Assembly (NCBI GenBank): GCA_902800365.1
Contig: CADCEF010000014.1
Span: forward strand, 1-64,000
Source of the DNA: an uncultured Prevotella sp.
GTDB lineage: Bacteria > Bacteroidota > Bacteroidia > Bacteroidales > Bacteroidaceae
Reading direction: 5' to 3'
DNA: 64,000 nucleotides
Part shown: positions 26,287 to 35,371 of the stretch, piece by piece
Layout: each line of letters starts with the position of its first letter
Position numbering within the stretch: position 1 is the first letter of the stretch
Translations under genes and position numbers: made by a program
The notes under the pieces: model-generated
The model's input: the letters and a program-made list of their open reading frames with translations, nothing else
What the model was told of the DNA's origin: nothing
Database searches by the model: none

Positions 26287-27431
26287 GTTATACATTTTTG
26301 CAGAATTATTGGTGGTTTATCGTATCACTGCTTGGTGCGATACTGGTGTTCCTGCTCTTTGTTCAGGGAGCCAACTCAGTGGCCCGCTCGTTGGGATACA
26401 CTGAAGAGGGTCGCCGCATTGTCTACAACTCTACAGGCCGCAAGTGGGAGTTCACCTTCACCACACTGGTAACCTTTGGCGGAGCCTTCTTCGCATCGTT
26501 CCCACTGTTCTACAGCACATCGTTCGGAGGTGCCTACTGGCTGTGGATGATCATCCTGTTCACATTTGTGCTACAGGCTGTGAGCTATGAGTTCCAGAAC
26601 AAGATAGGAAACATCCTTGGTCCTAAGACGTTCCAGTTCTTCCTCACGCTGAATGGCATCGTTGGCCCACTGCTGCTTGGTGGTGCTGTAGCCACATTCT
26701 TCGAGGGTTCAAACTTCATCATCGCCAAGGATAATATGGTTGATGCAGCTGCCATCACACCTATCATCAGTCGTTGGGCAAACGCCTCTCACGGCCTCGA
26801 TGCCCTGCTCAACCCATGGGTACTGGTGTTCGGCTTTGCTGTGGTGTTCCTGGCTCGCGTGCTTGGCATTCTCTATATTATAAATAATGTAGACGATGAG
26901 AATATCCGCTCACGTGCCAGCGTACGATTGATTGGTGCTGCAGTACCTTTTGTGGTGTTGTTTGTGGCCTATCTGGTTCATCTGCTGGTAAAAGAAGGCT
27001 ATGCCATCAACGCCTCAGGCTTGGTTTACATGGAGCCATACAAATACCTTCACAACATGATTGAGATGTGGGGGCTGTTGGTACTGTTGCTATCCGGAGT
27101 GATTATGGTGCTCTTTGGCATCATCTACACCATCATCTCAAAGCGTTTCATTGCAGGCATCTGGCAGGCAGGTTTAGGCACTATCTTCACCGTGCTGGCA
27201 CTGCTGCTGTTAGCTGGCTGGAACAACACAGCCTACTATCCTTCAACAGCCGACCTCCAGTCGTCGCTCACCTTGGCCAACTCGTGCTCAAGTGAGTTCA
27301 CGCTGCGCACCATGTTCTATGTATCGCTGTTGGTACCATTTGTACTGGCATATATCTTCTACGCCTGGCGCGCCATCGACAAAAAGAAAATCACCAAGGA
27401 GGAAATCGCCTCCGATGATCATGCATATTAA
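26283..27431 (+). CDS. cydB: CydB: cytochrome bd ubiquinol oxidase subunit II
   Basis: The 382-residue polytopic protein starts MSYTFLQNYWWFIVSLLGAILVFLLFVQGAN, the CydB N-terminus with the WW pair. It carries about eight to nine spans. It is the partner of CydA and is translationally coupled to it by an ATGA overlap. A strong terminator follows directly. Confidence 0.95.
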   Translation: MSYTFLQNYWWFIVSLLGAILVFLLFVQGANSVARSLGYTEEGRRIVYNSTGRKWEFTFTTLVTFGGAFFASFPLFYSTSFGGAYWLWMIILFTFVLQAVSYEFQNKIGNILGPKTFQFFLTLNGIVGPLLLGGAVATFFEGSNFIIAKDNMVDAAAITPIISRWANASHGLDALLNPWVLVFGFAVVFLARVLGILYIINNVDDENIRSRASVRLIGAAVPFVVLFVAYLVHLLVKEGYAINASGLVYMEPYKYLHNMIEMWGLLVLLLSGVIMVLFGIIYTIISKRFIAGIWQAGLGTIFTVLALLLLAGWNNTAYYPSTADLQSSLTLANSCSSEFTLRTMFYVSLLVPFVLAYIFYAWRAIDKKKITKEEIASDDHAY

Positions 27432-27467
27432 AACAATAATCCCCGCCAGCTGGCGGGGATTGTTGTT
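27432..27467. terminator. Bidirectional terminator between cydB and the TlpA-like gene
   Basis: AATCCCCGCCAG and CTGGCGGGGATT form a perfect palindrome flanked by A- and T-rich tails on both sides. Confidence 0.9.
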
Positions 27468-28012
27468 TATTTGAACAGTCCGTCGAGGAACGTGTAGAAG
27501 GCAGGATCCTCGCCTACTGTCGTGTTTACTATCTTACCATTAGGATCAACCACCACCTTGGTTGGAAAGCCCTGTATACCATACTTTGCCCCAAGCTTGC
27601 GCAGGTTAGCATCGTCGCAGTAAACCTGTGGCCAAGGCAACTGGTACTCGTCAACAGCAGCACGCCACTTATCCTCAGAGTCGCGACAGTCAACACCTAA
27701 TATTTCCATTTTATCCTTGTACTTTGTGTAGTAGCTCTTAAGCTGAGGGAAACCCTTAATGCACCAGATGCACCATGAGCCCCAGAAGTCGATTACTACA
27801 TACTTGCCACGCAGGCTCGACAGCTTTGTGGTTGCTCCCTGCAGGTTTGGCAGTTCAAAGTCGGGCGCCATGTCGGCCTCATCCTCAGCTGCAGCAGCCT
27901 CTGTATTCTGGGCATTTTCTGCAGGTGCTACGGGTTTTGCCTTATTACCGCAGGCAGTAAATAATGTTATAGCTAGCGAAAGTAAAGTAAGGGTTAAAAC
28001 GGACTTTTTCAT
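27467..28012 (-). CDS. TlpA-like thioredoxin-fold lipoprotein
   Basis: The 181-residue protein has a lipobox (SLAITLFTACGN, cysteine near residue 21), an acidic linker, and a thioredoxin domain with the active-site WCIWC in DFWGSWCIWCIKG near residue 82. The cis-proline segment is IQGFPTKVVVDPNG. It is probably an envelope thiol-disulfide reductase. It lies 34 bases after the symporter stop and may be co-transcribed with the symporter and porin. Confidence 0.9.
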   Translation of the reverse strand: MKKSVLTLTLLSLAITLFTACGNKAKPVAPAENAQNTEAAAAEDEADMAPDFELPNLQGATTKLSSLRGKYVVIDFWGSWCIWCIKGFPQLKSYYTKYKDKMEILGVDCRDSEDKWRAAVDEYQLPWPQVYCDDANLRKLGAKYGIQGFPTKVVVDPNGKIVNTTVGEDPAFYTFLDGLFK

Positions 28013-28046
28013 ATATACGAAGTTGAGAAAAATTTAATTTGTTGTT

Positions 28047-29573
28047 TTATTTATTATAACATTCAAAAATCTTGTTGATGGTGTCCTCTGGCAATTTCTT
28101 GGTGAACAGACTAACTATCCACACCACTGGGAATCCACCCACCATGGCTATAGCACCACAGTTGATTGGGTTGATAGGGTTGCCTGCCAGCATGTTCACT
28201 ACGGTAAGACCCACACCCCAAATGAAGCATGCCCATACAGCGGCTGTGGTGATGTTACGCTGATACAGTCCCAGCATAAATGGAGCCAGGAATGCTCCAG
28301 CCAGAGCTCCCCACGAGATACCCATAAGCTGGGCGATGAACGTAGGAGGATTAAGAGCTATCAGCAGCGAGATGGCGATGAAGAACATAATGAGCACGCG
28401 CATCACAACCACCTTACGACGCTCAATCTTCTCAGATACGATATCGTTTATCTCACCATCCTCAACCTCGCCAGGCAGCGATTTCTTGTCGCGATAGATA
28501 AGGTCGAGAGTCATGGTAGAGCTCGATGTGAGCACCAGCGAAGCCAGTGTCGACATTGATGCACTGAGCACCAGCAGCACTACCAGCGCAATAAGGATAT
28601 CAGGCAGATTTACCAGCATAGATGGCACGATAGAGTCGAATGCCAGCTTGCCATTTGGCAGCATAGGAGGAGTTCCGAACAGGCGTCCGAAACCACCAAG
28701 GAAGTAGCATCCGCCAGCCACGATAAATGCAAACACTGTTGATATCACTGTTCCACGCTTGATGGCGCTCTCGTCAGTAATCGAGTAGAACTTACCCACC
28801 ATCTGTGGTAGTCCCATGGTTCCAAGAGATGTCAGTATAACCACGCCCAGCAGTCCCCAAGGATCAGGCCCGAACCACGAAGCAAAGCCTCCGTTAACCA
28901 TTGGGTCGGTATCTGATGGGATAGCAGCCAACTTATCTACAGCAGCAGAAAGTCCGCCCTGCAGATTGAGCACAGCCACGATAACAGCCACGATACCAAA
29001 CAGCATTATTATGCCCTGTATAAAGTCGTTCATAGCAGTAGCCTTGTATCCGCCAAGTATTACGTACACTGCAGTAAGTATCGACATGATGATTACGCAG
29101 TACTCGTAAGGAATGCTGAATCCCATCTCAAACAGTCGTGAGATACCACTATACACACCAGCGGTATAAGGGATAAGGAATACGAATGCTATTATCGAAG
29201 CAGCTACGCGCAGACCCTGATCGCCAAAGCGAGTTCCAAAGAAATCAGGCATTGTGCGACTCTCTATATGCTGAGTCATCAGCTTGGTTCTGCGACCAAG
29301 GATTATCCATGCCAACAGCGATCCGATGATGGCGTTACCAATACCAATCCATGCACTCGAAAGTCCGTATTTCCATCCGAACTGACCAGCGTAACCCACG
29401 AATACTACAGCTGAGAAATAACTTGTTCCAAAGGCGAAAGCCGTAAGCCAAGGACCTACAGCACGTCCACCCAACACGAAACCTTCAACACTACTGGCCT
29501 GCTTGCGAGTGTACAGTCCCACTCCAATCATCACCGCCAGAAATATAATCGTAAATGCTATCTTTATAATCAT
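28047..29573 (-). CDS. Sodium:solute symporter (SSS family)
   Basis: The 508-residue protein has about thirteen spans. SVEGFVLGGRAVGPWLTAFAFGTSYFSAVVF near residue 30 and IPYTAGVYSGISRLFE are typical of PutP-like SSS transporters. The substrate cannot be read from the sequence; proline, pantothenate or another organic solute are candidates. It is flanked by a porin upstream and a TlpA-like lipoprotein downstream on the same strand. Confidence 0.88.
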   Translation of the reverse strand: MIIKIAFTIIFLAVMIGVGLYTRKQASSVEGFVLGGRAVGPWLTAFAFGTSYFSAVVFVGYAGQFGWKYGLSSAWIGIGNAIIGSLLAWIILGRRTKLMTQHIESRTMPDFFGTRFGDQGLRVAASIIAFVFLIPYTAGVYSGISRLFEMGFSIPYEYCVIIMSILTAVYVILGGYKATAMNDFIQGIIMLFGIVAVIVAVLNLQGGLSAAVDKLAAIPSDTDPMVNGGFASWFGPDPWGLLGVVILTSLGTMGLPQMVGKFYSITDESAIKRGTVISTVFAFIVAGGCYFLGGFGRLFGTPPMLPNGKLAFDSIVPSMLVNLPDILIALVVLLVLSASMSTLASLVLTSSSTMTLDLIYRDKKSLPGEVEDGEINDIVSEKIERRKVVVMRVLIMFFIAISLLIALNPPTFIAQLMGISWGALAGAFLAPFMLGLYQRNITTAAVWACFIWGVGLTVVNMLAGNPINPINCGAIAMVGGFPVVWIVSLFTKKLPEDTINKIFECYNK

Positions 29574-29610
29574 CTTTAATTCTTACATTTTATAATTTTT
29601 ACATTGTTCA

Positions 29611-30696
29611 TTAAAACGCCACCTGCATCTGTGCCTGCAGCCAATTATAATCCTTTCCTATCATGTCACCACACATGCAGCGAGTGTATTGCAGCTGCAT
29701 ACGGCACTTCTTGTAGAACCAGTATTGCAGTCCCACGGTAAGGTTTGTCTGGTCCCAGCCATCCACCTTTGTATTGCGGTCGAAGGTCTCACCACTTGCC
29801 ACAATGTCAAGAGCGTCAACCACGGGAATTGTTGTAGTAACATATCCACCACGGCTACCAACGTTTCCGTCTTGTCCGCCCAGCCACTCAGCACGTATCG
29901 ATGCAGGGCGAGCCTCCTTATATTTGCTGCCAGTGTAAGGTTGAGTCTTGTACTCGGCACCCACGCTGTAGCGATTACGCTTATAGTTGTCGCCCACGTT
30001 TATCTCTGGGTTCCAAGCAGCAGTGCCCACAGCACATCCAGTGCCAAGATATCCTGATGCCACCACGCGGAATCCATCAACAGGGCGCAATTCCAACTTG
30101 GCTATAAAATCCTTCTGGTTGTTCAGGTCCTTACGGTTTACACCCTGTCCACTCATCAGCGCCAGTTCGTAGTGTACCAAGCCCTTTGCCAGGTCGCCAT
30201 ACACCTCAAGACCCATGTCACGTCCGTAGTTCACTCCGTTCAGCGGGTCAGGACCCTCGCCAGCCAAGTAGAGCACAGCCTGCGAGTAGACATCCACCAG
30301 CTCAAGCTGAGTTGGACTCATTGGGTTCTCCATTGTGTACGAATGTTTGAACTGTCCTAAGCGCACTGTAAGCTCGTTGCCTTTCGACAGGCGATAGTCT
30401 GTGTAGAACTCCTGCACCACACTCGAGAAGTCGTGCATAAACAAAAACGACCATCTGTCAGTAATTCTGGCCTTGGCCCACAGCAGTGTTCGTTTCAGGT
30501 TGTAAGCATTCTGCGGTTTGTCGTTAGGGTTCTGATAGCTCCATCCCCCCTGGGCATAACCGTTCAGAGTAATACGACTGGTAAAATCCTTTGTCCAGTC
30601 GATCTCACTGCTATTCTGCTGTGCCGATGCCATAAGGCTTGAGCCCATCATCATCATCACAGCCAGCAGTTTCATTTTGCAAGTTTTACGTTTCAT
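29611..30696 (-). CDS. Outer membrane porin (OprO/OprP-like)
   Basis: The 361-residue protein starts with a signal peptide (KMKLLAVMMMMGSSLMASAQ). It continues with beta-barrel strands such as ITLNGYAQGGWSYQN and ends in a phenylalanine (MQVAF), as outer membrane proteins do. It resembles phosphate-selective porins O and P. The first ATG is used; MKLL, 7 residues in, is also possible. It probably works with the symporter encoded next to import a shared solute. Confidence 0.85.
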   Translation of the reverse strand: MKRKTCKMKLLAVMMMMGSSLMASAQQNSSEIDWTKDFTSRITLNGYAQGGWSYQNPNDKPQNAYNLKRTLLWAKARITDRWSFLFMHDFSSVVQEFYTDYRLSKGNELTVRLGQFKHSYTMENPMSPTQLELVDVYSQAVLYLAGEGPDPLNGVNYGRDMGLEVYGDLAKGLVHYELALMSGQGVNRKDLNNQKDFIAKLELRPVDGFRVVASGYLGTGCAVGTAAWNPEINVGDNYKRNRYSVGAEYKTQPYTGSKYKEARPASIRAEWLGGQDGNVGSRGGYVTTTIPVVDALDIVASGETFDRNTKVDGWDQTNLTVGLQYWFYKKCRMQLQYTRCMCGDMIGKDYNWLQAQMQVAF

Positions 30697-30735
30697 TTAG
30701 TCATTAAATTTTGATTATTTAGTTCCTTGCGGCAG

Positions 30736-30767
30736 CAAAAGTACTACTTTTCCGCCAAATAGACAAA
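30736..30767 (-). promoter_or_regulatory. Promoter of the porin-symporter unit
   Basis: On the minus strand TTTG (30764-30767), 20 bases, TACTTTTG (30736-30743), 40 bases before the porin start. Confidence 0.75.
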
Positions 30768-30799
30768 ATTTTCTGCATATTTCTTTCAGAAATCTATAT

Positions 30800-31279
30800 T
30801 TATGCATTGATAAATAGTATTTTTCGTCTATTTCCGCTTGGCCTCACGGCAAAATGCAACCAAATCGCCCCATATCGGTTTTTCTCGATAAGCAGCTCAT
30901 CAAAGTCCTGATGCGATTCCTCAGCGTAGTCCAGCAGTATGGCCGCATAACGTATCAACTGCTCCATGCCGCTCACCCTTATATCCACCGCACATCCTGT
31001 AAGGTGGTTGCTATTCGCCACCCCGCCAATCTTCCTATTCAACTGCGGAGATCTGTAACCACTATTGATAATTATCGGAGCTCCCCTCCCTTTGGAGGGG
31101 TCGGGGGAGGCTCTCTCCCTCAACACTTCAAGCCACTGACACAATCGTTTCATATTCGCAATCGCCTCATGCGATGGAATGTTATAAACTTCAGGATGAG
31201 AATTACTCTTTGTGAACTCCCCGAGCGTAAAGTGCTCGGAGAGTTTTGCATTACTATTCAATTGAATTACCTGTTCCAT
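30800..31279 (-). CDS. Peptidase M15 (M15_3) family protein, phage-lysin-like
   Basis: The 159-residue protein has the M15 zinc-site context IIINSGYRSPQLNRKIGG, then SNHLTGCAVDI (His and Asp ligands). This is the small D-Ala-D-Ala carboxypeptidase type often found as phage or phage-derived lysins. It has no signal peptide. It is the last gene of the minus-strand accessory block. Odd: the segment ASPDPSKGRG before the IIINSGYRS motif is encoded by a palindromic G/C-rich sequence (31081-31112) that looks like an inserted dispersed repeat. Confidence 0.85.
   Translation of the reverse strand: MEQVIQLNSNAKLSEHFTLGEFTKSNSHPEVYNIPSHEAIANMKRLCQWLEVLRERASPDPSKGRGAPIIINSGYRSPQLNRKIGGVANSNHLTGCAVDIRVSGMEQLIRYAAILLDYAEESHQDFDELLIEKNRYGAIWLHFAVRPSGNRRKILFINA
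31081..31112 (+). repeat. Palindromic CTCCCCTCCC/GGAGGGG repeat inside the M15 peptidase gene
   Basis: CCCTCC-TTT-GGAGGG forms a hairpin followed by TCGGGGGAGG. It stands out from the surrounding coding sequence and encodes an eight-residue loop in frame. The word resembles intergenic repeats known from Bacteroidetes, from memory only. Confidence 0.5.
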
Positions 31280-31324
31280 TTCTAATTTTTACATTTTTAC
31301 ATTATCTAATTTTTACATTTTTCC

Positions 31325-31350
31325 AAATGTACCTGCGTACCTGCGTTCGC
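31325..31350 (+). repeat. 26-bp repeat, left copy
   Basis: This sequence (core TACCTGCGTACCTGCG) occurs as identical 26-base copies here, at 50262-50287 in the same orientation and at 50071-50096 inverted. It contains the 8-mer GCAGGTAC twice in tandem on the minus strand. It lies just past the stop of the VirE_N/DUF3987 gene. Confidence 0.95.
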
Positions 31351-31354
31351 TTGT

Positions 31355-33853
31355 TCAGAATATAAGTACGCCCTTCTTCTTATAGAGAAATTTAGTGGTG
31401 CCATTCTCCACATATTCGCCAGACTTAACTATAGCGCCGTCTTTCTGCATACGCTTAATTCTCATTCGTGCGGCATCATTACCCTTCAAATTAAAACAGC
31501 GTATCACATCTGCAGCCGAGAACTCTTCTGGTAATCTGTTATAGCCCTCAATGGTTTTCTGGCTGTGGCGACGATTAGAACATGCATCACGCATCTTATC
31601 ATCAAAGTACTTTTCAGCGAGAGGACCGAAGTAGTGACGCTGGCATGCGAACTGGATGTTGACTATAAGCTCTGCAAGCTTGTCGTCAATCTCATCAGTT
31701 TCAAACTCTCCGCACCAGTATTCGCCCTCTTGGTGAAGCTCGCCCCAGTGGCGCATCACAATGAATGGTGCCGAGTAGTTAATGCCATGGTAGGCACATC
31801 GCTTAAGCAGCATCTCGTCAGCCTTTGAGTCATTATCAGCAGCGTCAGCCATGCGGCGGGCAGTCCAATCGTACATCGTGCGGACTATTCGCTTGATGCT
31901 CAACTCACCTTTGGTTTTATCCAACTTCTTTGCCCATTCTGCCAGACGGTTATCACTTTCATCATCCGTATCCTCATCAAGATTCATCATCTCATAATGA
32001 GTGCTTGGCAAGGGGATACAGGTAAGACGTGTGGCCAATCCAGAACCAAAGTTCGTCTCATTCACCTTCTTCTTCAAGGCTATTGGCGTACCTGTGTACA
32101 CATAGTTCCAGGTAACGTTGAAGTCCTGCATTATAGAGTCCATATTTGAGTATGCCTGACCATCCTCCTCATTATGGAAAGCTTTCAGCTCCAAATTCTG
32201 CTTGTCAATCCACGAGCCGCCCTTCTGCACGCTCAAAGTATTATCCAGCTCAGTGTCAAAAGTGAGCATGTGCAGCTGCATTGGCACACCATCCACATTT
32301 TCCACTGCGTTTACCATATCCTGAATAAACTGGGCGTTAGAGGTACGCGAGGGATGAATTCTAACCACAACCTTAGGCTTCTTGGGTTTCTCCTTGTTAG
32401 CGCCCTTGGTTTTCATTTCCTCGCGGTAGCGGTTAATTGCATCCTTGCCCACTTTATCAGCAGCCACTATTGGCGCAGCCAAGAACTCATACAAACGAGT
32501 AGCAAAGCTTTTACCGCTGGCAGGGTCGCCAATTATAAGCGCAGAAGAATTAAGTCTTCTCAACTTCGATGGTCTGTGATAGAAGCGATATGTACACCTT
32601 GTCATCAAGGTCATCATCAGTGCGCCTGACACTACCAATGCTGCTGGATATTGGTTCTTTTTCAATCCTTTGCAGGCATCGGCCAGCACAGGATAATAAG
32701 GAAAAAGCTCCTCTATCTTCTCGCCCCACTCCCAGAGCCATTTATCTATCTCTTCCTCACTCATAGAGGCTTCATCCGTCTGCGAGCCCTGCGTAATCTG
32801 CTTCCATGTCTGCCCTGTCGCCTCTTCAATTGCATCTTGCATAACCTTACTGGGCTGTTGGTTGAGGTATTTCTTCTCCTTTTCCGCCATTCGCTCAGCG
32901 GCACTGGAAACCGTCTGCTCCACATTCTCGTTTCGCTCTTTGATGATCTCCTGCACCCACGGCTGCGCTTTGAGCGCTCGCAATACCTGGGCTCTATCTC
33001 CATCGAAGAGCACAAGCAAATCTGAGGCGAGTTTGAGACTTTCATTATGTCTGTTGCTGTCAGCCGCGCATGGCAACTTGCCAGCGTAACGGCAATCAAT
33101 GATAGACTGAACATCATACCCTCTCCATTTTAATTGTTCAACATTCTGCGTGACTGGGGACTGGTCCCTGTCACAGTATGTGACTGGGCCCTGTACCCTG
33201 TCACGCTCCTGCCACCTTTCTGGGCCCTGTACCCTGTCATCCGGGTGCGTAGCCTGTGAATGACCGTCTCGATATAGAGCAGTATATCGCTCGCAAAACT
33301 CTTTGTTCTCATACGTAAATAGTTCTTTATCAATATACAAAATGTCAGATTCTTTACAAAGAAAGCTCATTCTACTAGCATCCTTGCAGCTTTCATCTAC
33401 AATAACGTTAAGCACATTCGCCATGGCGTGCTGATTGTCAATAAGATTTCCCCAATCAAGTCGAGCTTTGAATACAATCTTTAATCCCCTGCCACTCGGT
33501 GTAATATAGATAAGCAAAATGCCTAATGCCTTTAGGTCTAAACCCTTCTCTATCCAACCCTGATACAGAGTCAAAGGGTTTTCAACATGATCTATATCCA
33601 TCACCACAAGTCCCGTCAATCGTGTGGCAGCCTGCTTGCGCCATGCGCCTGTTTTTCCGCTCTTCGATGTTGTCTCATCAAACGTAGCCTGGAAGATAAA
33701 GGCGGGCAATTTGCGTTTCAGCGAGGCATCGCCTGTTTCTCGGAACTTATCTATATTCTCATTCCATTTCTCCGCCCTGACGAGCGCATAAAACTGCGCT
33801 TCGTCAACGGGCAAAGTAGGATTACTCAAATTCTTCTGATAACAAAATCCCAT
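31355..33853 (-). CDS. VirE N-terminal/DUF3987 primase-helicase-like protein
   Basis: The 832-residue protein has an N-terminal VirE_N (BT4734-like) domain (about 45-190), including GLVVMDIDHVENP and IYITPSGRGLKIVFKA, which resembles primase catalytic folds. A DUF3987 domain follows (about 370-700) with the Walker A GDPASGKSF near residue 441. The family is common in mobile or accessory loci of Bacteroidales, and a role in replication of an element is inferred, not shown. The linker at about 200-240 carries degenerate repeats of DRVQGP encoded by a CCCTGTACCCTGTC duplication (33147-33245). Confidence 0.82.
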   Translation of the reverse strand: MGFCYQKNLSNPTLPVDEAQFYALVRAEKWNENIDKFRETGDASLKRKLPAFIFQATFDETTSKSGKTGAWRKQAATRLTGLVVMDIDHVENPLTLYQGWIEKGLDLKALGILLIYITPSGRGLKIVFKARLDWGNLIDNQHAMANVLNVIVDESCKDASRMSFLCKESDILYIDKELFTYENKEFCERYTALYRDGHSQATHPDDRVQGPERWQERDRVQGPVTYCDRDQSPVTQNVEQLKWRGYDVQSIIDCRYAGKLPCAADSNRHNESLKLASDLLVLFDGDRAQVLRALKAQPWVQEIIKERNENVEQTVSSAAERMAEKEKKYLNQQPSKVMQDAIEEATGQTWKQITQGSQTDEASMSEEEIDKWLWEWGEKIEELFPYYPVLADACKGLKKNQYPAALVVSGALMMTLMTRCTYRFYHRPSKLRRLNSSALIIGDPASGKSFATRLYEFLAAPIVAADKVGKDAINRYREEMKTKGANKEKPKKPKVVVRIHPSRTSNAQFIQDMVNAVENVDGVPMQLHMLTFDTELDNTLSVQKGGSWIDKQNLELKAFHNEEDGQAYSNMDSIMQDFNVTWNYVYTGTPIALKKKVNETNFGSGLATRLTCIPLPSTHYEMMNLDEDTDDESDNRLAEWAKKLDKTKGELSIKRIVRTMYDWTARRMADAADNDSKADEMLLKRCAYHGINYSAPFIVMRHWGELHQEGEYWCGEFETDEIDDKLAELIVNIQFACQRHYFGPLAEKYFDDKMRDACSNRRHSQKTIEGYNRLPEEFSAADVIRCFNLKGNDAARMRIKRMQKDGAIVKSGEYVENGTTKFLYKKKGVLIF

Positions 33854-33864
33854 AAACTTGAAAA

Positions 33865-34197
33865 TTAAACACGATCTACGATTTCTCTATCAACCAGATG
33901 CCCTGTGGCAATTCTCATCTCACGTTCCATAGCAGTGACAATGCGCGGGACTCCGATCGACTTTTTCAGCGCACAATAGTACTTAATGCACTTTGGACTC
34001 TCCTTTAGCCAACCATGCTCCAACGAAGCAAGCAACTTGTCCTTGGGACGCACATAGCCAGGCTTTCGCGACTCGCGATTGTACGCTCTGAACATTATCT
34101 TACCTGTCACTGCATCGTAACGCAATGAACCTTCTACACACTTTCCTGACAAGAGGCACTCCAGCACCTCCATAGGGATTTCAATATATTTTCGCAT
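33865..34197 (-). CDS. Hypothetical protein of the VirE/DUF3987 block
   Basis: The 110-residue basic protein is not recognised. It starts MRKYIEIPMEVLECLLSGKC, has no signal peptide or membrane span, and ends in a helical, basic C-terminal half. It lies 11 bases before the DUF3987 gene on the same strand and so is probably co-expressed. Confidence 0.6.
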   Translation of the reverse strand: MRKYIEIPMEVLECLLSGKCVEGSLRYDAVTGKIMFRAYNRESRKPGYVRPKDKLLASLEHGWLKESPKCIKYYCALKKSIGVPRIVTAMEREMRIATGHLVDREIVDRV

Positions 34198-34296
34198 AAA
34201 CTGTCGAATTATGAGCTAAGGAAGCGGTGGTTTTAGTTGAGCTCATTTAGTACGTACACGTTTCCGCCGCTCATCCTCCGACTCTGATTAATAAAA

Positions 34297-34524
34297 CTAT
34301 TCTATAACTATTTCTTTTGTTAATATGTGGCGCACCACGCCCAGACCACTTCCTGCCTTGCTCATGCCGCAGCTTATCTGCCACTTGCTGCATTTAAACT
34401 TGTGCTGTACCTTCAAGCCCATCAGCTTGCACTGTCTAATACCCTCGTAGTCGATGGTTTTATGCTCGCACGATGCGCAGCAGCACTTAATCTCTATACC
34501 GTAAATATTCCTCGTCTTCTCCAT
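34297..34524 (-). CDS. Small cysteine-rich protein, probably zinc-binding
   Basis: The 75-residue protein contains CCCASCEHK, then RQCKLMG and KFKCSKW. This Cx2C...C...CxxW arrangement resembles small zinc-ribbon proteins of phages and mobile elements. It overlaps the upstream coding sequence by 38 bases. No function is assigned. Confidence 0.6.
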   Translation of the reverse strand: MEKTRNIYGIEIKCCCASCEHKTIDYEGIRQCKLMGLKVQHKFKCSKWQISCGMSKAGSGLGVVRHILTKEIVIE

Positions 34525-34825
34525 ATCTCTGTTTCATTTCTCTTATTTCACGTCGCAGCTGGGCTATCAGCTTTTTCTGCTCCTTCACTTGGGCGTTCAG
34601 GGCGTCTATCTCCTTTTGCATTTGCTTGGGCAGACTTCCCTCGCGAGCCGCATCCATCAGGTGCTTTATCTCCCTGGTGTTCATTGTGTTTAGTCGCTCC
34701 ATCCCAAGTCGGATAGCAATACCTTCAACCAAACCCGCAGGCGTGTAGTACATAAACTCTTCTTTGTCAATAGCCAGCGAATAACCATTCTGGCGTGTTG
34801 TAACACTTACTTTTAGATTCATCAT
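34487..34825 (-). CDS. Hypothetical protein with C-terminal coiled coil
   Basis: The 112-residue protein has an N-terminal part that is not recognised (LKVSVTTRQNGYSLAIDKEEFMYY). Its C-terminal half is a coiled coil (QKEIDALNAQVKEQKKLIAQLRREI). The start is MMN, so either Met is possible. It overlaps the cysteine-rich gene by 38 bases, typical of compact phage-like blocks. Confidence 0.6.
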   Translation of the reverse strand: MMNLKVSVTTRQNGYSLAIDKEEFMYYTPAGLVEGIAIRLGMERLNTMNTREIKHLMDAAREGSLPKQMQKEIDALNAQVKEQKKLIAQLRREIREMKQRYGEDEEYLRYRD

Positions 34826-34839
34826 TTTTACATAGTTTT

Positions 34840-35187
34840 TTAATATTCATCATCCTCTTCTTGTTGTTCTCTCTTTATTCCGTGTTCTACGGCAATCATC
34901 GTGTAGCAGCAGTCAAGCACATAGTCGGCCGATGGGCAGCCCGTGGTTGTTACCACATGTCCTAGTGCGAAAAAAAGTAGGTCTTCGGCCATCTCGCGCT
35001 GCATCTCTTTACAGAATCCTAACAGTTGCCACCTTAGCAGTTCCATCAGCTCCTGGCTAACCTCGTCTTCTACCTGAGCCATAAATCCTGCGGCTACCTT
35101 ATCAATAGCATAGTTGCCACTCATGTCTCTAGCCACCACATCTTCAATCTCCGCGTAGTTCTCTACATAAAACATTCTTCTTTTCAT
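34840..35187 (-). CDS. Hypothetical acidic protein
   Basis: The 115-residue protein is helical with an acidic tail (QQEEDDEY) and four cysteines in its second half. No family is recognised. It is the first gene after a promoter overlapped by an inverted repeat (35224-35268), so it is probably the leading gene of the transcript running to the M15 peptidase. Confidence 0.55.
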   Translation of the reverse strand: MKRRMFYVENYAEIEDVVARDMSGNYAIDKVAAGFMAQVEDEVSQELMELLRWQLLGFCKEMQREMAEDLLFFALGHVVTTTGCPSADYVLDCCYTMIAVEHGIKREQQEEDDEY

Positions 35188-35223
35188 TTTCTCTTAATTC
35201 TAAATTTTAAATTCTAAACTAAT

Positions 35224-35293
35224 TTTGCATCGTCGCGAGGAGGTTTTATTTCCTTTTGACGATGCAAAGGTAGAGATAAAAAAGCGCGTCAAA
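35224..35293 (-). promoter_or_regulatory. Promoter with overlapping inverted repeat (possible operator)
   Basis: TACCTTTG lies at 35265-35272 on the minus strand, with TTTG at 35290-35293 (spacing 17, shorter than usual). TTTGCATCGTC (35224-35234) and GACGATGCAAA (35258-35268) are perfect 11-base arms, and the right arm overlaps the -7 box. The GCATCGTC word also follows the -7 box at 50514-50521. Confidence 0.5.
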
Positions 35294-35371
35294 CGGCGTT
35301 TCCGTATATGCGTATTTTTCGCGTATTTTATGCGTATTAATTCTTTCTAATGCGTATTCTGTGCGTACTTT

